Position numbers and translations under genes: made by a program. 64,000 nt of DNA, taken from Dermacentor variabilis (taxonomy: Eukaryota; Arthropoda; Arachnida; Ixodida; Ixodidae). The notes beneath the pieces are model-generated. The model made no database searches. It was not told the origin of the DNA and was given only the letters and a program-made list of their open reading frames with translations. Position 1 is the first letter of the stretch, and each line of letters starts with the position of its first letter. Below are positions 10,423 to 22,000 of this stretch, one piece after another. The stretch covers positions 27,899,589 to 27,963,588 of the forward strand of contig NW_027460291.1 of NCBI RefSeq assembly GCF_050947875.1. Direction: 5' to 3'.

Positions 10423-13400
10423 CCCAGGCGGCACGTCAGGTCGGGCCAACGTTGGAAACATATTGGCACTTCCTGGCCCAATGACGGCCCAAGATTAACA
10501 GCGTGGTTCCAATATTGGCACTGCCATTTTGAATCCTGGCCCAATGATGGCCTAAGGTTAACAGCGTAGCGCGAATATTGGCTGTGCCATTCTGATAGAG
10601 ATCCAACGTTGGCCCACAATACACAGTCAGTAAACAATATTGACACTGCCGTTCAACAAGGCGGGAATTATTGGACCGACTTTCGTACGGATTTGCCAAT
10701 ATGGGTTACTAGTTGGCTTTCTTTGGAGGACATTGGCCCTTAATAAGCCAATTTTCGCCTTGTCGGTTTTTAGTGCTCTACGACTTGCTGATATTGAACA
10801 ACGTGTTTTGAAAACTAATGCACTGAACACAGGCACACTGCGCAGGAACCAGAAATATGCTCTTCCATGTCAACTCCATGCATGGTACACCGCCATTTTT
10901 GTACTTCGCGTTCACCGAAATGCGCCCTTTAAAGGGAAAAGCCAGTGCACCACGTAGCAAGCAGGGGAAGTCGCATAAAATTAGCGGCTGCTTTATTGAT
11001 CGTGCATGGGAACATGAGCTTTCCATAAGAAGCAACGAATTTGTCTGCGCATTGTATATTTTGCACGCACGCTCCGCGGCTTTGGAGGATCAGGATTCCG
11101 AGGAGAATCGAGAATTACAATGCCACAGAGTTGAGGGAACCGTTTTATATTGCATCGAGATGGAGCGCATATGTATTAGTGAAACTTTTGCTTGTTTGTT
11201 TAGCATGCATGTCATGTTGCGGTGACATAATCATCATGCTCCTATTCCAATATATTTGTTTTTTCGTGCATGTTTAGTAAGCTCCTTGTATGAATGCCCC
11301 TGAGAGAAAAAAAAATGTATTGCACGTTTTGGCTTTTCCTCTTGTCTTTGCCTGTAGTTGGCACGGCGCATTCCGGATTTTTTTTCCGCCTAACTTTTCA
11401 TCCTTCAACCCCCCCTTGCCACTCCCCCATGCACCCGCGTGAGCCTGGTCAAAGCTATCAGTCAAGCACTCAGCCAACTATAAGCTGCTGTGTCGAATTG
11501 GCTGCTCTCGGAAGCACGGGGAAAAGCGGTGGGGTCACTATTGTCCTCCTTGTCTCCCTCCGTCGCTGCCTCCGCAGGAACGCGGTCGGGCTAGGTCCAG
11601 CGGGGGAAAGTGGCGTTTACACCGAATTCTTGATTCACCCTTTCCTTTCACTCTTTCCTTCTATGCATCGCTAGCACGCCGACTGGGTGCAACACCGCCT
11701 GATTGCTTGCCGTCTTGGCCGTGTTTGTCAGCGCACTCCTATCGTGAAAAATGCTCGCTTGCGGTCGTCATTCCTACTGAGAAGCCTACATCTTGAAATA
11801 CACAGCAAAGTGGCCACGAATTTTTGTGAGTGTTAGAATTAATATAGGCGAAACAACAACCAGGAAAAAAGTCGGCGCTCGTGGCCACCGTCCTCGATGT
11901 GGGATGAACTCGGATACACAGTAGCGTGGATCTTACAATGGTGAGTGCATTTGTTTTGCGCATGTATAAGTTTTATAGGGAGCAATATCACCCAATCAAT
12001 ATCAGGCGGTATATATATTACGGAAACAGCCCTGGCTAATGTAGAGTGCCTGTAATTTCATAGCTCTTTTTTATTCGCAGCCTTTGAATAGTGCCCGGAG
12101 TATAACACGTGTAAATCTCTGTGAATTTCACCCAAAACTCCAGGACTATGACTTTATCAAGCCATGCACGCGGCCTGATCCTGCTAGTGATACCGAGGAA
12201 CCACGCTTCTTCTCACTGTTCTAGGTCAAGCATCATTTCCAGCCGGCAGTATTTCTTTCTTTTCGTATAATAAATGCCTCTTTTGCTAGTGTTTACTGAA
12301 GGAACTTCTCGGTTTCCGCATAAAAAATTTCGCGCGAAGACCGCATTCTGCCTACACAGTCTGAAACTATAGGCTTTTTTGCTTTAGCAGGTTTTGCTGC
12401 AATTTTTTAATTATAAGGTGCTACGCTGACTAGGTGTGGGGTGTAAACAAGGCGGACGGATCCTGCGCATCTTATATTTCTTCTAAATATTCTGTTACAC
12501 CTACGAAATATGCCATATATGTCGAAATATTAAAAAGTGTTACCTGACAAATCTTGCAAGAAAGTTTCTTGATTCACCCCTTTGACCTCTCTGCTCAGAC
12601 TCATAATATTGTTGCGGAATATCGATTTTTCAAATGAAAACACTGCCACATACATTTGTTATACCAACATCTCTGATAATGTTTCTTTTTATTTTACAGT
12701 GCAAGCATCTCCAAGTAATGGTGAAGTGGCTATGGGAAATGGTAGCAGTTTCAACGAAATTACCGCGTTATCGTGGTCCTCGCGGGCTTGATCAGCTCGC
12801 CGTCATCCAAGCACTGACCAACCTGCCTACCAACGTCAGCTCCCTGCCCTGAAACCCCTGGCCAGCTTACCGTCCTCGGCAGCTTGCCCAATTCCTATCC
12901 TGAGGGCAGTGTCGCCTGTAAATAAACTGTTTGAAGATAACCGAGCGTCACCCATCCAAGTCCACGGAAAATGCCTGTTTGAGAACATTTATTCGCAAAT
13001 AAACTGTCATAAAAGTCAATTTCAGTATCCTTTCATTATTATTTGAAAGTATAGATGACTTCTGCTTCTTGACATCTTTTTGTCGAGCTTTCCTAGCTAC
13101 TATTGAGGAAGACGGAATGGGGACAATTGCTATAAAAATGCCTCTAGCAAAAGGTTTGCGGTAAGAATGGCTGCGTGCTCTAGAGCCAGCGTATCTAAAA
13201 TATTCGTCATGCAAAGGGCATTGGCTCAAAGCTGGCATTAATAATGGCAACGATATGGCTCAACACTGGCCCTACGCTGGCAGCACAAGGGCTGCTGCAT
13301 TGGCATAACATTGGTCCAATCTTGGCTTTAACGCTGGTCCTACGCTGGTAGCACGATGGCTGCTGCATTGGCATAACATTGGTCCAATCTTGGCTTTAAC

Positions 13401-13586
13401 GCTGGTCTTACGCTGGCATCACAATGGCTCCTGCATTGGCATAACATTGGTCCAATCTTGGCTTTAACGCTGGGCCAGCATTGGATTGGGTTGCACTTTG
13501 CCAATATGCCAACGTTGGCCCAATATTGGTACCAATTTCTGCCAGCATTGGGCCATGGTTGGACCATTGCTGGTGTGCTGCCTGGG
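10423..13586. mobile_element. Non-autonomous TTAA-type DNA transposon (piggyBac-like ends)
   Basis: This 3164-bp insert starts CCCAGGCGGCAC and ends GTGCTGCCTGGG, so its terminal inverted repeats match at 11 of 12 positions. A second inverted block follows inside: GGGCCAACGTTGG near 10443 and its complement at 13509-13521. The right flank is TTAA (13587-13590), and the uninterrupted 3' LTR has TTAA at the same place (GCTTAATATT). The left flank retains only TT. CCC...GGG ends at TTAA are characteristic of the piggyBac superfamily, though Kolobok also uses TTAA, so the family is an inference. No frame resembles a transposase; the middle (about 10700-13200) is A/T-rich with only short chance ORFs. 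Both ends carry short internal repeats. Confidence 0.75.
13270..13480. repeat. 68-bp tandem repeat near the right end of the DNA transposon
   Basis: About three copies of a 68-bp unit occur. GCTGCTGCATTGGCATAAC begins at 13291 and 13359, and a variant begins at 13427. Each unit includes ATTGGTCCAATCTTGGC and TTTAACGCTGG. The left end (about 10440-10600) has a looser repeat of TATTGGCAC and CCTGGCCCAATGA. Such subterminal repeats are common in non-autonomous DNA transposons, where they may bind transposase. Confidence 0.85.
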
Positions 13587-13667
13587 TTAATATTGAGTTT
13601 CTGGGCACAAGTTCGCCCACAATAAAACAGTGTGTTTAATGTGCTTCATTGAAGAGTGCTACATTTC

Positions 13668-13685
13668 TGGTGGATGTGCGGGGTA
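13668..13685 (+). other. Candidate primer-binding site of Gypsy element
   Basis: A TGG-initiated sequence (TGGTGGATGTGCGGGG) begins 4 bases after the 5' LTR end, the usual place for pairing with a tRNA 3' CCA end. I could not match it to a specific tRNA, so this call rests on position and the TGG start only. Confidence 0.4.
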
Positions 13686-13864
13686 TGATTGGAAGTCCCC
13701 AGTTCGTAAGAGAACGTAGCCCCGACCCTCAGCGATAGCAACCCAGGGAACTGACTCCAGTACACCAGCGCACAAGCCCCCGCATCCGACGAGACCCACC
13801 CGAGTTCGGACCGCTTCCTGTTGCTGCAGTAGTGCGGGCAACAGTTACCAGCGATGTTGCAACC

Positions 13865-15076
13865 ATGACCAGCGCAGTGGCATCATCCCAGCTGATCGTG
13901 TACCCAGCACGCACGCCCGAGTCCTTCCACGGCGATACGTTCGAAGATGTGGAAGACTTGTTAGAGCAGTTGAAGCGAGTGGCAGATTCCAACGGCTGGG
14001 ACGAGACACGGAAGCTTCGCAACGTGTACTTCGCGTTAGAAGAGTCAGCGAGGACGTGGTACGTCAATCATGAAGCGACACTATCTTCGTGGGAAGAATT
14101 TCGGCGACAGCTGCTTGCCACGTATGCCAGCACCGATCGGCGAGAGAAGGCAGAGCACGCTCTACAAGCCAGAAACCAGCGCACTAACGAAAGTGTCGGC
14201 ATGTATATCGAGGATATGTCCCGTCTCTTCACGCGCGCGGATCCAAACATGACCGAAGAGAAGAAATTACGCCATCTGATGCGTGGCGTTAAGCAGGAGC
14301 TGTTTGCAGGACTCGTCCGCAACCCACCACACAGTGTTGCTGAGTTTCGCACCGAAGCGACGACCATAGAGAAGGCGCTGCAGCAGCGTGCCCATCACTA
14401 CAATCATGATGTCACCAGCGCACCGGCCGATATCCTGTCAGCAAGCCCAGGCAGTAACACCGAAGCACTAAGAGAACTGGTGAGATCAATCGTAAAGGAG
14501 GAGCTTCGAAAGCTGCAGCTACCGGAAGCCACGCCGACAGTCTCAACTCTCGCCGCCGTCATTCGAGATGAAGTTCGCCACGCCATTCTGCAGCCAGGAC
14601 GTGAGGAACCGCCTGTTCATCATGACCAACCACCACCCGTACGTCGCGTGCCAACGTACGCTGATGTGTTATGCCAACCGACCGGGCATTGTTCTCCATT
14701 CGCGACTCCCAGCAGCCACCAGCCAACTCTGCGCAGTGGACCCCTTCTAGCAGAGCTGAGGCCACGAAAAAGTGACGTGTGGCGTGCACCCGACCGGACA
14801 CCACTCTGTTTCCACTGCGGGGAAGCTGGACACCTATACAGAATGTGCCCATATCGCAGAGCAGGTCTTCGCGGCTTTACGATAAATGCGCCTTGCCCCC
14901 GTAATGGCGAAAGACCCACCGAAATTCAGGACTACTTGACCCGGCAACAGGATCCGGCTGCTAGATACCAACACCAGCCCCGATCATCAACGTCTGCACG
15001 CTACCGATCACCAAGTCCACGGCCATCCTCGATTTCACCAAGGCGTCGTTCACTGAGCCCACGTCCGGAAAACTGA
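13865..15076 (+). CDS. gag: Gypsy Gag polyprotein
   Basis: The structural protein packages element RNA into cytoplasmic virus-like particles. The ATG at 13865 is chosen over the upstream GTG of the open frame because it sits in a good context (GCAACCATGA) and is the first ATG in frame. The 403-residue product has a retrotransposon Gag core (WYVNHEATLSSWEEFRRQL about residues 70-90), a charged middle, one CCHC zinc knuckle near the C-terminal quarter (CFHCGEAGHLYRMC, spacing CX2CX4HX4C) and a final Ser/Pro/Arg-rich tail (RYRSPSPRPSS). Length and layout are normal for Ty3/Gypsy Gag. The frame has no stop or shift, unlike pol. It ends in TGA at 15074-15076, where the pol frame overlaps it in the -1 phase. 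Confidence 0.9.
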   Translation: MTSAVASSQLIVYPARTPESFHGDTFEDVEDLLEQLKRVADSNGWDETRKLRNVYFALEESARTWYVNHEATLSSWEEFRRQLLATYASTDRREKAEHALQARNQRTNESVGMYIEDMSRLFTRADPNMTEEKKLRHLMRGVKQELFAGLVRNPPHSVAEFRTEATTIEKALQQRAHHYNHDVTSAPADILSASPGSNTEALRELVRSIVKEELRKLQLPEATPTVSTLAAVIRDEVRHAILQPGREEPPVHHDQPPPVRRVPTYADVLCQPTGHCSPFATPSSHQPTLRSGPLLAELRPRKSDVWRAPDRTPLCFHCGEAGHLYRMCPYRRAGLRGFTINAPCPRNGERPTEIQDYLTRQQDPAARYQHQPRSSTSARYRSPSPRPSSISPRRRSLSPRPEN

Positions 15077-18000
15077 AGCGAGCGACCTGTGGAGGCGAGG
15101 CCGCTGACGTTCGAAAAAGCCAAGATCCTCCGTCAAGTTTACCGAGCAGCCGCGACAAACAGAAGCGGATGAATATGACTAGTGAACAGAGAATTTCTTC
15201 AGACTTCCGCATTACAATAGACGGTCATGAATTGAGTGCATTAGTTGACACAGGTGCCGATTATTCCGTCGTAAGATATGCACTCACCAAGGAATTGAAA
15301 AAAGTTTTGATGCCATGGAGTGGACCCCAGATACGTACGGCTGGTGGGAACCTCATTACTCCCCTGGGTAGATGTACAGCGAGAATCGGAATTCGGGGTT
15401 TTTCTTACGTCGCTGATTTTGTCGTGCTACCAGCATGTTCGAAGGATGTAATACTCGGAATGGACTTTCTTCTTACAAATGGTGCCATAATCAACCTGCA
15501 GAATTCTAGCGTGTCATTTTCTACGAAGCAGGCTATAGACATGCGAGAGTCGGAGGAGCTAGAACACGTTGCCTTGCGGGTTACCGACGATGACATAACC
15601 GTGCCACCACGATGCAGCATGCTGGTTCGCGTAAGAAACGAAGCATTCGACGACTCGGAAGGTATAGCGGAGGCCAACGTCGAGCTGCTGTTGAAAAAAG
15701 GCATTTGCGTAGCACGAGGAATTGTTCAACTACGCGATGGGTGTGCTGATGTATTGCTGACGAACTTCGGAAGTGAATTTCAGCACGTCGCAAAGAACAC
15801 AGCCATCGCCTTCCTGCACAGCGCTACTGCGGTCACAGCTGTATGTAGCTTAGCGTCAAGACCATCTGCTGTCCAAACTATGCATGACGCCGTAACATCA
15901 GTTACGATCAACCAAAGTCTGACGCCAGCCCAGAAAGAAATGATGGAGGACCTTATAAATGAATTCGCTGAATGTTTCTCCACCTCGTCAAAGGTACGGC
16001 GCACACCAATTGTTAAACACCGTATAATAACAGACGAAGCGACCAGGCCAGTACACCAACATCCGTACCGAGTGTCACCGGTTGAACGAGAGATCATAAA
16101 GAGTCAGGTGCAAGAGATGCTTGAGGACGATGTCATTCAGCCATCAAACAGCCCGTGGGCGTCGCCGGTAGTCCTTGTGAGAAAGAAGGACAATACATTG
16201 AGATTCTGTGTTGATTACCGGAAGTTGAACAGTGTGACCAGGCGGGATGTATACCCCCTTCCCCGCATTGATGACACGTTGGATCGCCTACGACATGCAA
16301 AATTTTTCTCTTCATTAGATCTCAAGAGCGGGTATTGGCAAATTGAAGTAGACGAAAGAGACCGCGAAAAAACTGCTTTCGTAACCCCAGACGGCCTGTA
16401 TGAGTTCAAAGCGCTTCCATTCGGTCTCTGCTGTGCGCCGGCGACATTCCAGCACATGATGGACAGCGTCCTCTCGGGTCTTAAATGGCAGTCATGCTTA
16501 GTTTACCTAGACGACATAGTGGTATATTCTGCAACATTCGACCAGCATGTCCAGAGGCTGCGTTTAGTGCTTTAAGCCATCCGCTCGGCAGGCCTAACCA
16601 TTAAACCGGAAAAGTGCCAGTTTGGATTCCAAGAACTTCGTTTCCTGGGTCACGTATTTAGCGCGCAAGGTACTGCTCCGGATCCCGACAAGACTGCTGC
16701 CGTTGCACGATTTCCAAAGCCTAAAAACAAGAAGACGGTACGGCAATTTTTGGGACTATGCGCTTATTACAGGCGATTTGTAGAAAACTTCTCGAAAATT
16801 GCCGGACCTCTGACGAAACTGACTAAAGAAGACGTACCCTTCATGTGGCATGCTGAACAAGAGGTTGCGTTCAATGAATTAAAGGAACGATTGCAAGCCC
16901 CACCGATCCTCGCCCACTTCGACGAGACAGCGGACACAGAAGTCCACACAGATGCAAGCAATCTCGGTCTCGGCGCGGTTTTAGTTCAGTGGCAAAATGG
17001 GGAAGAGAAAGTCATAGCGTATGCTAGCCGCACTCTCTCGAAAGCTGAAACAAATTACTCTGCAACGGAAAAGGAGTGTTTGGCTGTCATATGGGCCATC
17101 AGCAAGTTCCGACCATACCTTTACGGCAGGCCGTTCCGTGCAGTCAGCGATCACCATTCTCTTTGCTGGCTGGCAAACCTAAAAGACCCATCTGGACGAC
17201 TTGCGAGGTGGAGCCTCAGGCTCCAAGAATACGACATTACTGTCGTGTACAGGTCTGGAAGAAAACATAACAATGCTGACTGCTTGTCCCGCTCACCAGT
17301 GGAGTCGACTCCTTCAGAAGAAGAAGATTTCCCGTTTCTTACAGCGATGACAGCTTCGGAAATCGCCGAGCGTCAACGGGCCGACACAGAATTGCTCCCA
17401 CTCATCAAACACCTCGAAGGATACGACATCCAAGTCCCACGCATGTTTACGAGAGGTTTATCGTCATTTTGCCTCCGAGATAATGCACTCTACAAGAGAA
17501 ACTTTGAACGCAACCAGGAAAAATTCTTACTCGTCGTACCGTCAGCCATGCGACCAGAAATTTTGGAAGCTTGCCATGATGAACCATCGTCGGGTCACTT
17601 AGGTGTCAGCCGGACGTTCGCAAGAATTCGTCTCAGATACTTCTGGCCTAAATTGCATTACGTGAAGACATGTCGCGAATGTCAAAGGCGCAAAACACCA
17701 CCCGTGAAACCGGCCGGACTTCTTCAGCCCATAGACCCACCAAAGACTCCATTTCAACAAGTTGGAATGGATCTTCTTGGCCCGTTCCCAACATCATCGT
17801 CAGGGAAGAGAACGATCGTAGTAGCGACGGACTATTTAACACGATAAGCTGAAACTGGCTGCCTTGAGCAAGGAACGGCAGTTGAAGTTGCAAATTTCTT
17901 CGTTTGTAACATAGTACTGCGACATGGTGCACCAATGGTCGTAATTACCGATCGAGGAGCGGCCTTCACAGCTGATTTGATGCAATGTTTGATGAAGATG

Positions 18001-18609
18001 ACTCACACCAGTCACAGAAAAAGCACGGCATACCATCCCCAAACAAACAGCATGACGGAACGTCTAAACCGAAGCCTGGCCGATATGTTGTCCATGTATG
18101 TCGACCTCGAACATAAGACATGGGACGCAATCTTGCCTTACGCCACTTTCGCCTATAATACGGCAGTACAGGAGACAACCCAGGTCACTCCATTTCAACT
18201 GGTCTATGGCCGCACAGTAACAACCACACTGGATGCTATGTTGCCAGTAGATGATGAAAACAACAACCCGTACGACGTAGACGACTTCCTACAACGAGCT
18301 GAAGAAGCCCGGCAGTTGGCACGGTTCCGTATCCGCCAGCAACAACGTAGGGACCCAAGCTATTACAACCTGCGCCACAGAGAAGTTCAGTACCACCCGG
18401 GCGACAAAGTGTGGGTATGGACACCAGTGCGTCATCGCGGACTAAGTGAAAAACTCCTTCGCCGATACTTTGGACCTTACGAAGTTATTCGCCGAGTAGG
18501 TGACCTGAAATACGAAACCATCCCTCATGAGCAAGAGCGATCAAAGCGGCACATCCATGCGGAGGTCGTACACGTAGTCCGCATGAAGCCTTACTACGAC
18601 AGGCAATGA
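14965..18609 (+). pseudogene. pol: Gypsy Pol polyprotein, two in-frame stop codons
   Basis: Pol would supply protease, RT, RNase H and integrase. Its frame is -1 to gag, opens after a stop at 14962-14964, overlaps the last 112 bp of gag, and has its first ATG at 15169. Domains in order are an aspartic protease (LVDTGAD, about residue 25 from that ATG), RT (SPWASPVVLVRKKD, FCVDYRKLN, ALPFGLCCAPATFQ and catalytic YLDD about residue 446), RNase H (VHTDASNLGLGAVL) and integrase (His/Cys zinc region near 17575-17690, then acidic residues in MDLLGPF, ITDRGAAF and TERLNRS). TAA codons at 16573-16575, just after the RT active site, and at 17845-17847, early in the integrase core, interrupt one continuous frame. 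Both are single-base changes by context. The product would lack RNase H and integrase, so the copy is dead. The end (RMKPYYDRQ) has no chromodomain. Confidence 0.92.
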
Positions 18610-18661
18610 AAACACATCTATAGATAAATTTGTTTCAAACGCATCAGGACGATGCGTTTTC

Positions 18662-18670
18662 GGAGGGGGA
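18662..18670 (+). other. Polypurine tract of Gypsy element
   Basis: GGAGGGGGA lies 4 bases before the 3' LTR, the position from which plus-strand DNA synthesis is primed in LTR retrotransposons. Confidence 0.75.
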
Positions 18671-18674
18671 CTAA

Positions 18675-19057
18675 TGCCGCAGAGAGCTCTCCACATGCCA
18701 GGTAAGAGCACTCTCGTGAGGCACCTTTGCAAGCGTCTCATCGCTAAAGCCCATTACTCGTCGCATCGCCGTTAGAAGAGCGCCAGACGGCTCGCGCATG
18801 GCGATACAGCGCCTGTCTCCCTTGCACGCGCTCACGGCAGCGCCCGAGTCTGCCGTCCAATGAGAAGCCACGGCGTGGCACTTCGCCTTCGGGGCGCATG
18901 AAAAGAGCGTTCGGCGGAGAGACGCGGTTGACTGTGGAATAGGCTGCTGTTAACTCTTTTTTTTTAAAGTGTGTGAATGCTTAATATTGAGTTTCCGGGC
19001 ACAAGTTCGCCCAAAATAAATAACTGTGTTTAGTGTGTTTCATTGAAGAGGGCTACA
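18675..19057 (+). repeat. 3' LTR of Gypsy element
   Basis: The 383-bp LTR begins TGCCGCAGAG and ends GGCTACA. It is uninterrupted and so serves as the reference for the insertion in the 5' LTR: at 18979-18990 it reads GCTTAATATTGA where the 5' LTR holds the DNA transposon. An AATAAA-like string (AAAATAAATAAC near 19013) could serve polyadenylation. Confidence 0.93.
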
Positions 19058-19061
19058 ATAT
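19058..19061 (+). repeat. Target-site duplication ATAT, right copy (Gypsy)
   Basis: It matches 10109-10112. The satellite continues with GTGGCTCCATCGAAAGG in B-type register. Confidence 0.8.
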
Positions 19062-22000
19062 GTGGCTCCATCGAAAGGTAGTGCAATGCCCGGCCGACAC
19101 GGGTTGGAGGTGAAGCAGGCGTTAAGCTCTCCCCATACGTGGCCCGATCCCTAAGATAGCGCAATACTGGGCCCACCCGCGGTGGAGCTGAAGCAGGCGG
19201 TAAGCACTCCGCATAAATGGGCCGATCCCCAAGATAGTGCAATGCTGGGCCCACCCGCGGCGAAGTTGAAGCAGGCGTTGAGCGCTCCACGCACGTGGGT
19301 CCATGCCAAGGTAGTGCCGGGCCGACACGTGATGGAGGTGAAGAAGCGTTAAGCACTCCCCATACGTGGGCCGATACCGAAGATAGTATATTACTGGGCC
19401 CACCCGCGGCGAAGCTGAAGCCGGCGTTAAGCACTCCGCCTACCTGGTCCATCCAAAGGTTGTGCAATGCCGGGTCGACACGCGGTGGAGGTGAAGAAGG
19501 GTTAAGCACTCCCCATACGTGGGCCCATCCCTAAGATAGTGCAATACTGGGCCCAGCCGCGATGGAGGTGAATCAGGCGTTAAGCACTTCCCATAAATGG
19601 GCCGATTCCCAAGATAGTGCAATGCTGGGCCCGCCCGCGGCGAAGGTGAAGCAGGCGTTGAGCGCTGTGCATATCTGGGTCCATCCAAAGTTAGTGCAAT
19701 GCCGGGCCGACACTTGGTGGAGATCAAGCGGGCGTTAAGCACTCCCCCTACGTGGGCCGATTCCTAAGATAGTGCAATACTGGGCGCACCCGCGGTGGAG
19801 GTGAAGCAGGCGTTAAGAACTCCCCATATATGGGCCGATCCCCAAGATAGTGCAATACTGGGCCCACCCGCGTCGGAGGTGAAGCAGGCGTTCAACGCTC
19901 CGCATACGTGGTCCATCTAAAGGTAGGGCAATGCCGGGTCGACACGCTGTGGAGGTAAAGAAGCGTTAAGCACTCCCCATACGTGGGCCCATACCGAAGT
20001 TAGTGCAATACTGGTCCCACCCGCGGCGATGGTCAAGCAGGCGTCCAGCGCTCCGCATACGTGGGTCCATGCAAAGGTAGTGCAATGCGCGGCCGACACG
20101 TGTTGGAGGTGAAGCAGGCGTTAAGCCCTCCCCATACGTGGCCCGATCCCTAAGATAGCGCAATACTGGGCCCACCCGCGGTGGAGCAGAAGCAGGCAGT
20201 AAGCTTTCCGCATAAATGGGCCGATCCCCAAGATAGTGCAATGCTGGGCCCACCCGCGGCGAAGGTAAAGAATGCGTTGAGCGCTCTGCATACATGGGTC
20301 CATCCAAAGGTAGTGCAATGCCAAGCCGCCACGTCGTGGAAGTGAAGCAGGCGTTAAGCACTCCCCCTACGTGGGCCGATTCCTAAGATAGTGCAATACT
20401 GGGCGCACCCGCGGTGGAGGTGAAGCAGGCGTTAAGAACTCCCCATATATGGGCCGATCCCTAAGATAGTGCAATACTGGGTCCACCCGCGTCGGAGGTG
20501 AAGCAGGCGTTCACCGCTCTGCATACGTGGTCGATCTAAAGGTAGCGCAATGCCGGGTCGACACGTGGTGGAGGTGAAGAAGCGTTAAGCACTCCCCATA
20601 CGTGGGCCCATACCGAAGATAGTGCAATACTGGTCCCACCAGCGGCGAACGTGAAGCGGCCGTTCAGCGCTCCGCATACGTGGGTCCATCCAAAGGTAGT
20701 ACAATGCCCGGCCGACACGGGTTGGAGGTGAAGCAGGCGTTAAGCCCTCCCCATACGTGGCCCGATCCCGAAGATTGTGCAATGCCGGGCCGACACGTGA
20801 TGGAGGTGAAGCAGGCGTTAAGCACTCCCCATACGTGGGCCGATACCGAAGATAATGTATTACAGGGCCCACCCGCGGCGAAAGTGAAGCCGGCGTTAAG
20901 CACTCCGCATACCTGGTCCATCCAAAGGTTGTGCAATGCCGGGTCGACACGCGGTGGAGGTGAAGAAGGGTTAAGCACCCCCATACGTGGGCCCATACCA
21001 AAAATAGTGCAATACTGGGCCCACCCGCGATGGAGGTGAAGCAGACGTTAAGCACTCCCATACGCGGCCCGATTCCTAAGATAGTGCAATACTGGTTACA
21101 CCCGCGGCGAAGGTGAAACAGGCGTTGATCACTCCGCTTACGTGGGTCCATCCAAAGGTAGTGCAATGCCGGGCCGTCACGCGGTGGAGGTGAAGCAGGC
21201 GTTCAGCACTCCCCATACGAGGCCCGATCCCTAAGATAGTGTAATACTGGCCCCATCCGCGGTGGAGGTGAAGCAGTCTTTAAGCACTCCCCATAAATGG
21301 GCCGCTCCCCAAGATAGTGCAATACTGGGCCCACCCGCGGCGAAGGTGAAGCAGGCATTGAGCGCTCCGCATACGTGGGTCCATCCAAAGGTAGTGCAAT
21401 GCCGGGCCGACACGCGGAGGAGGAAAAGTAGGCGTTAAGCACTCCCCATACGTCGCCCGATCCCTAAGATAGTGCAATGCGGGCCGACACGCGGTGGAGG
21501 TGAAGCAGGCGTTAAGCACTCCCCATACGTGGCCCGATTCCTAAGACAGTTCAATACTGGGCCCACCCGCGGCGGAGGTGAAGCAAGCGTTGAGCGATCC
21601 ACATACTTGGGTCCATCCAAAGGTTGTGCAATGCCGGGTCGACACGCGGTGGAGGTGAAGGAGGGTTAAGCTCCCCCATACGTGGGCCCATGCCAAAAAT
21701 AGTGCAATACTGGGCCCACCCGCGATGGAGGTGAAGCAGACGTTAAGCACTCCCATACGTGGCCCGATTCCAAAGATAGTGCAATACTGGTCCCACCCGC
21801 GGCGAAGGTGAAGCACTCGTTCATGGCTCCGCATACGTGGCCCCATCCAAAGGTAGTGCAATGCCGGGCCGACGCGCGGTGGAGGTGAAGCAGGCGCTCA
21901 GCGCTCCACATACGTGGCCCATCTAAAGGTAGGGCAATGCCGGGTCGACACGCGGTGGAGGTGAAGAAGCGTTAAGCACTCCCCATACGTGGCCCGATCC

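Larger units (their letters stand above)
10113..13663 (+). repeat. 5' LTR of Gypsy element, interrupted
   Basis: The LTR lies in two parts, 10113-10422 and 13587-13663 (387 bp together), which align end to end with the 383-bp 3' LTR at 18675-19057. It starts TGCCGCAGAGAGCTC and ends GCTACA. The interruption at 10423-13586 is absent from the 3' LTR, so it arrived after the retrotransposon. Because the 5' LTR drives transcription, the insertion would probably disturb the promoter or the RNA leader. Confidence 0.93.
10113..19057 (+). mobile_element. Ty3/Gypsy LTR retrotransposon, defective, with nested DNA transposon
   Basis: Two LTRs beginning TG and ending CA (10113-13663, split by an insertion, and 18675-19057) flank gag and pol. 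A 4-bp duplication ATAT borders the element (10109-10112 and 19058-19061). Without the inserted DNA transposon the element is about 5.8 kb. Pol order is protease, RT, RNase H, integrase, which is diagnostic of Ty3/Gypsy rather than Copia. No envelope-like ORF and no chromodomain are visible after integrase. By eye the two LTRs differ at about two dozen positions over about 385 bp, and pol has two stop codons, so this is an old, inactive copy. Confidence 0.95.

Noticed and set aside
10857..11225. 122-codon frame inside the DNA transposon as a possible transposase
   Set aside because: No DDE or other transposase motif, low-complexity context, and no support from neighbouring frames.
18610..18674. 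An envelope gene after Gypsy pol
   Set aside because: Only 65 bases separate the pol stop from the 3' LTR, so no third ORF exists.
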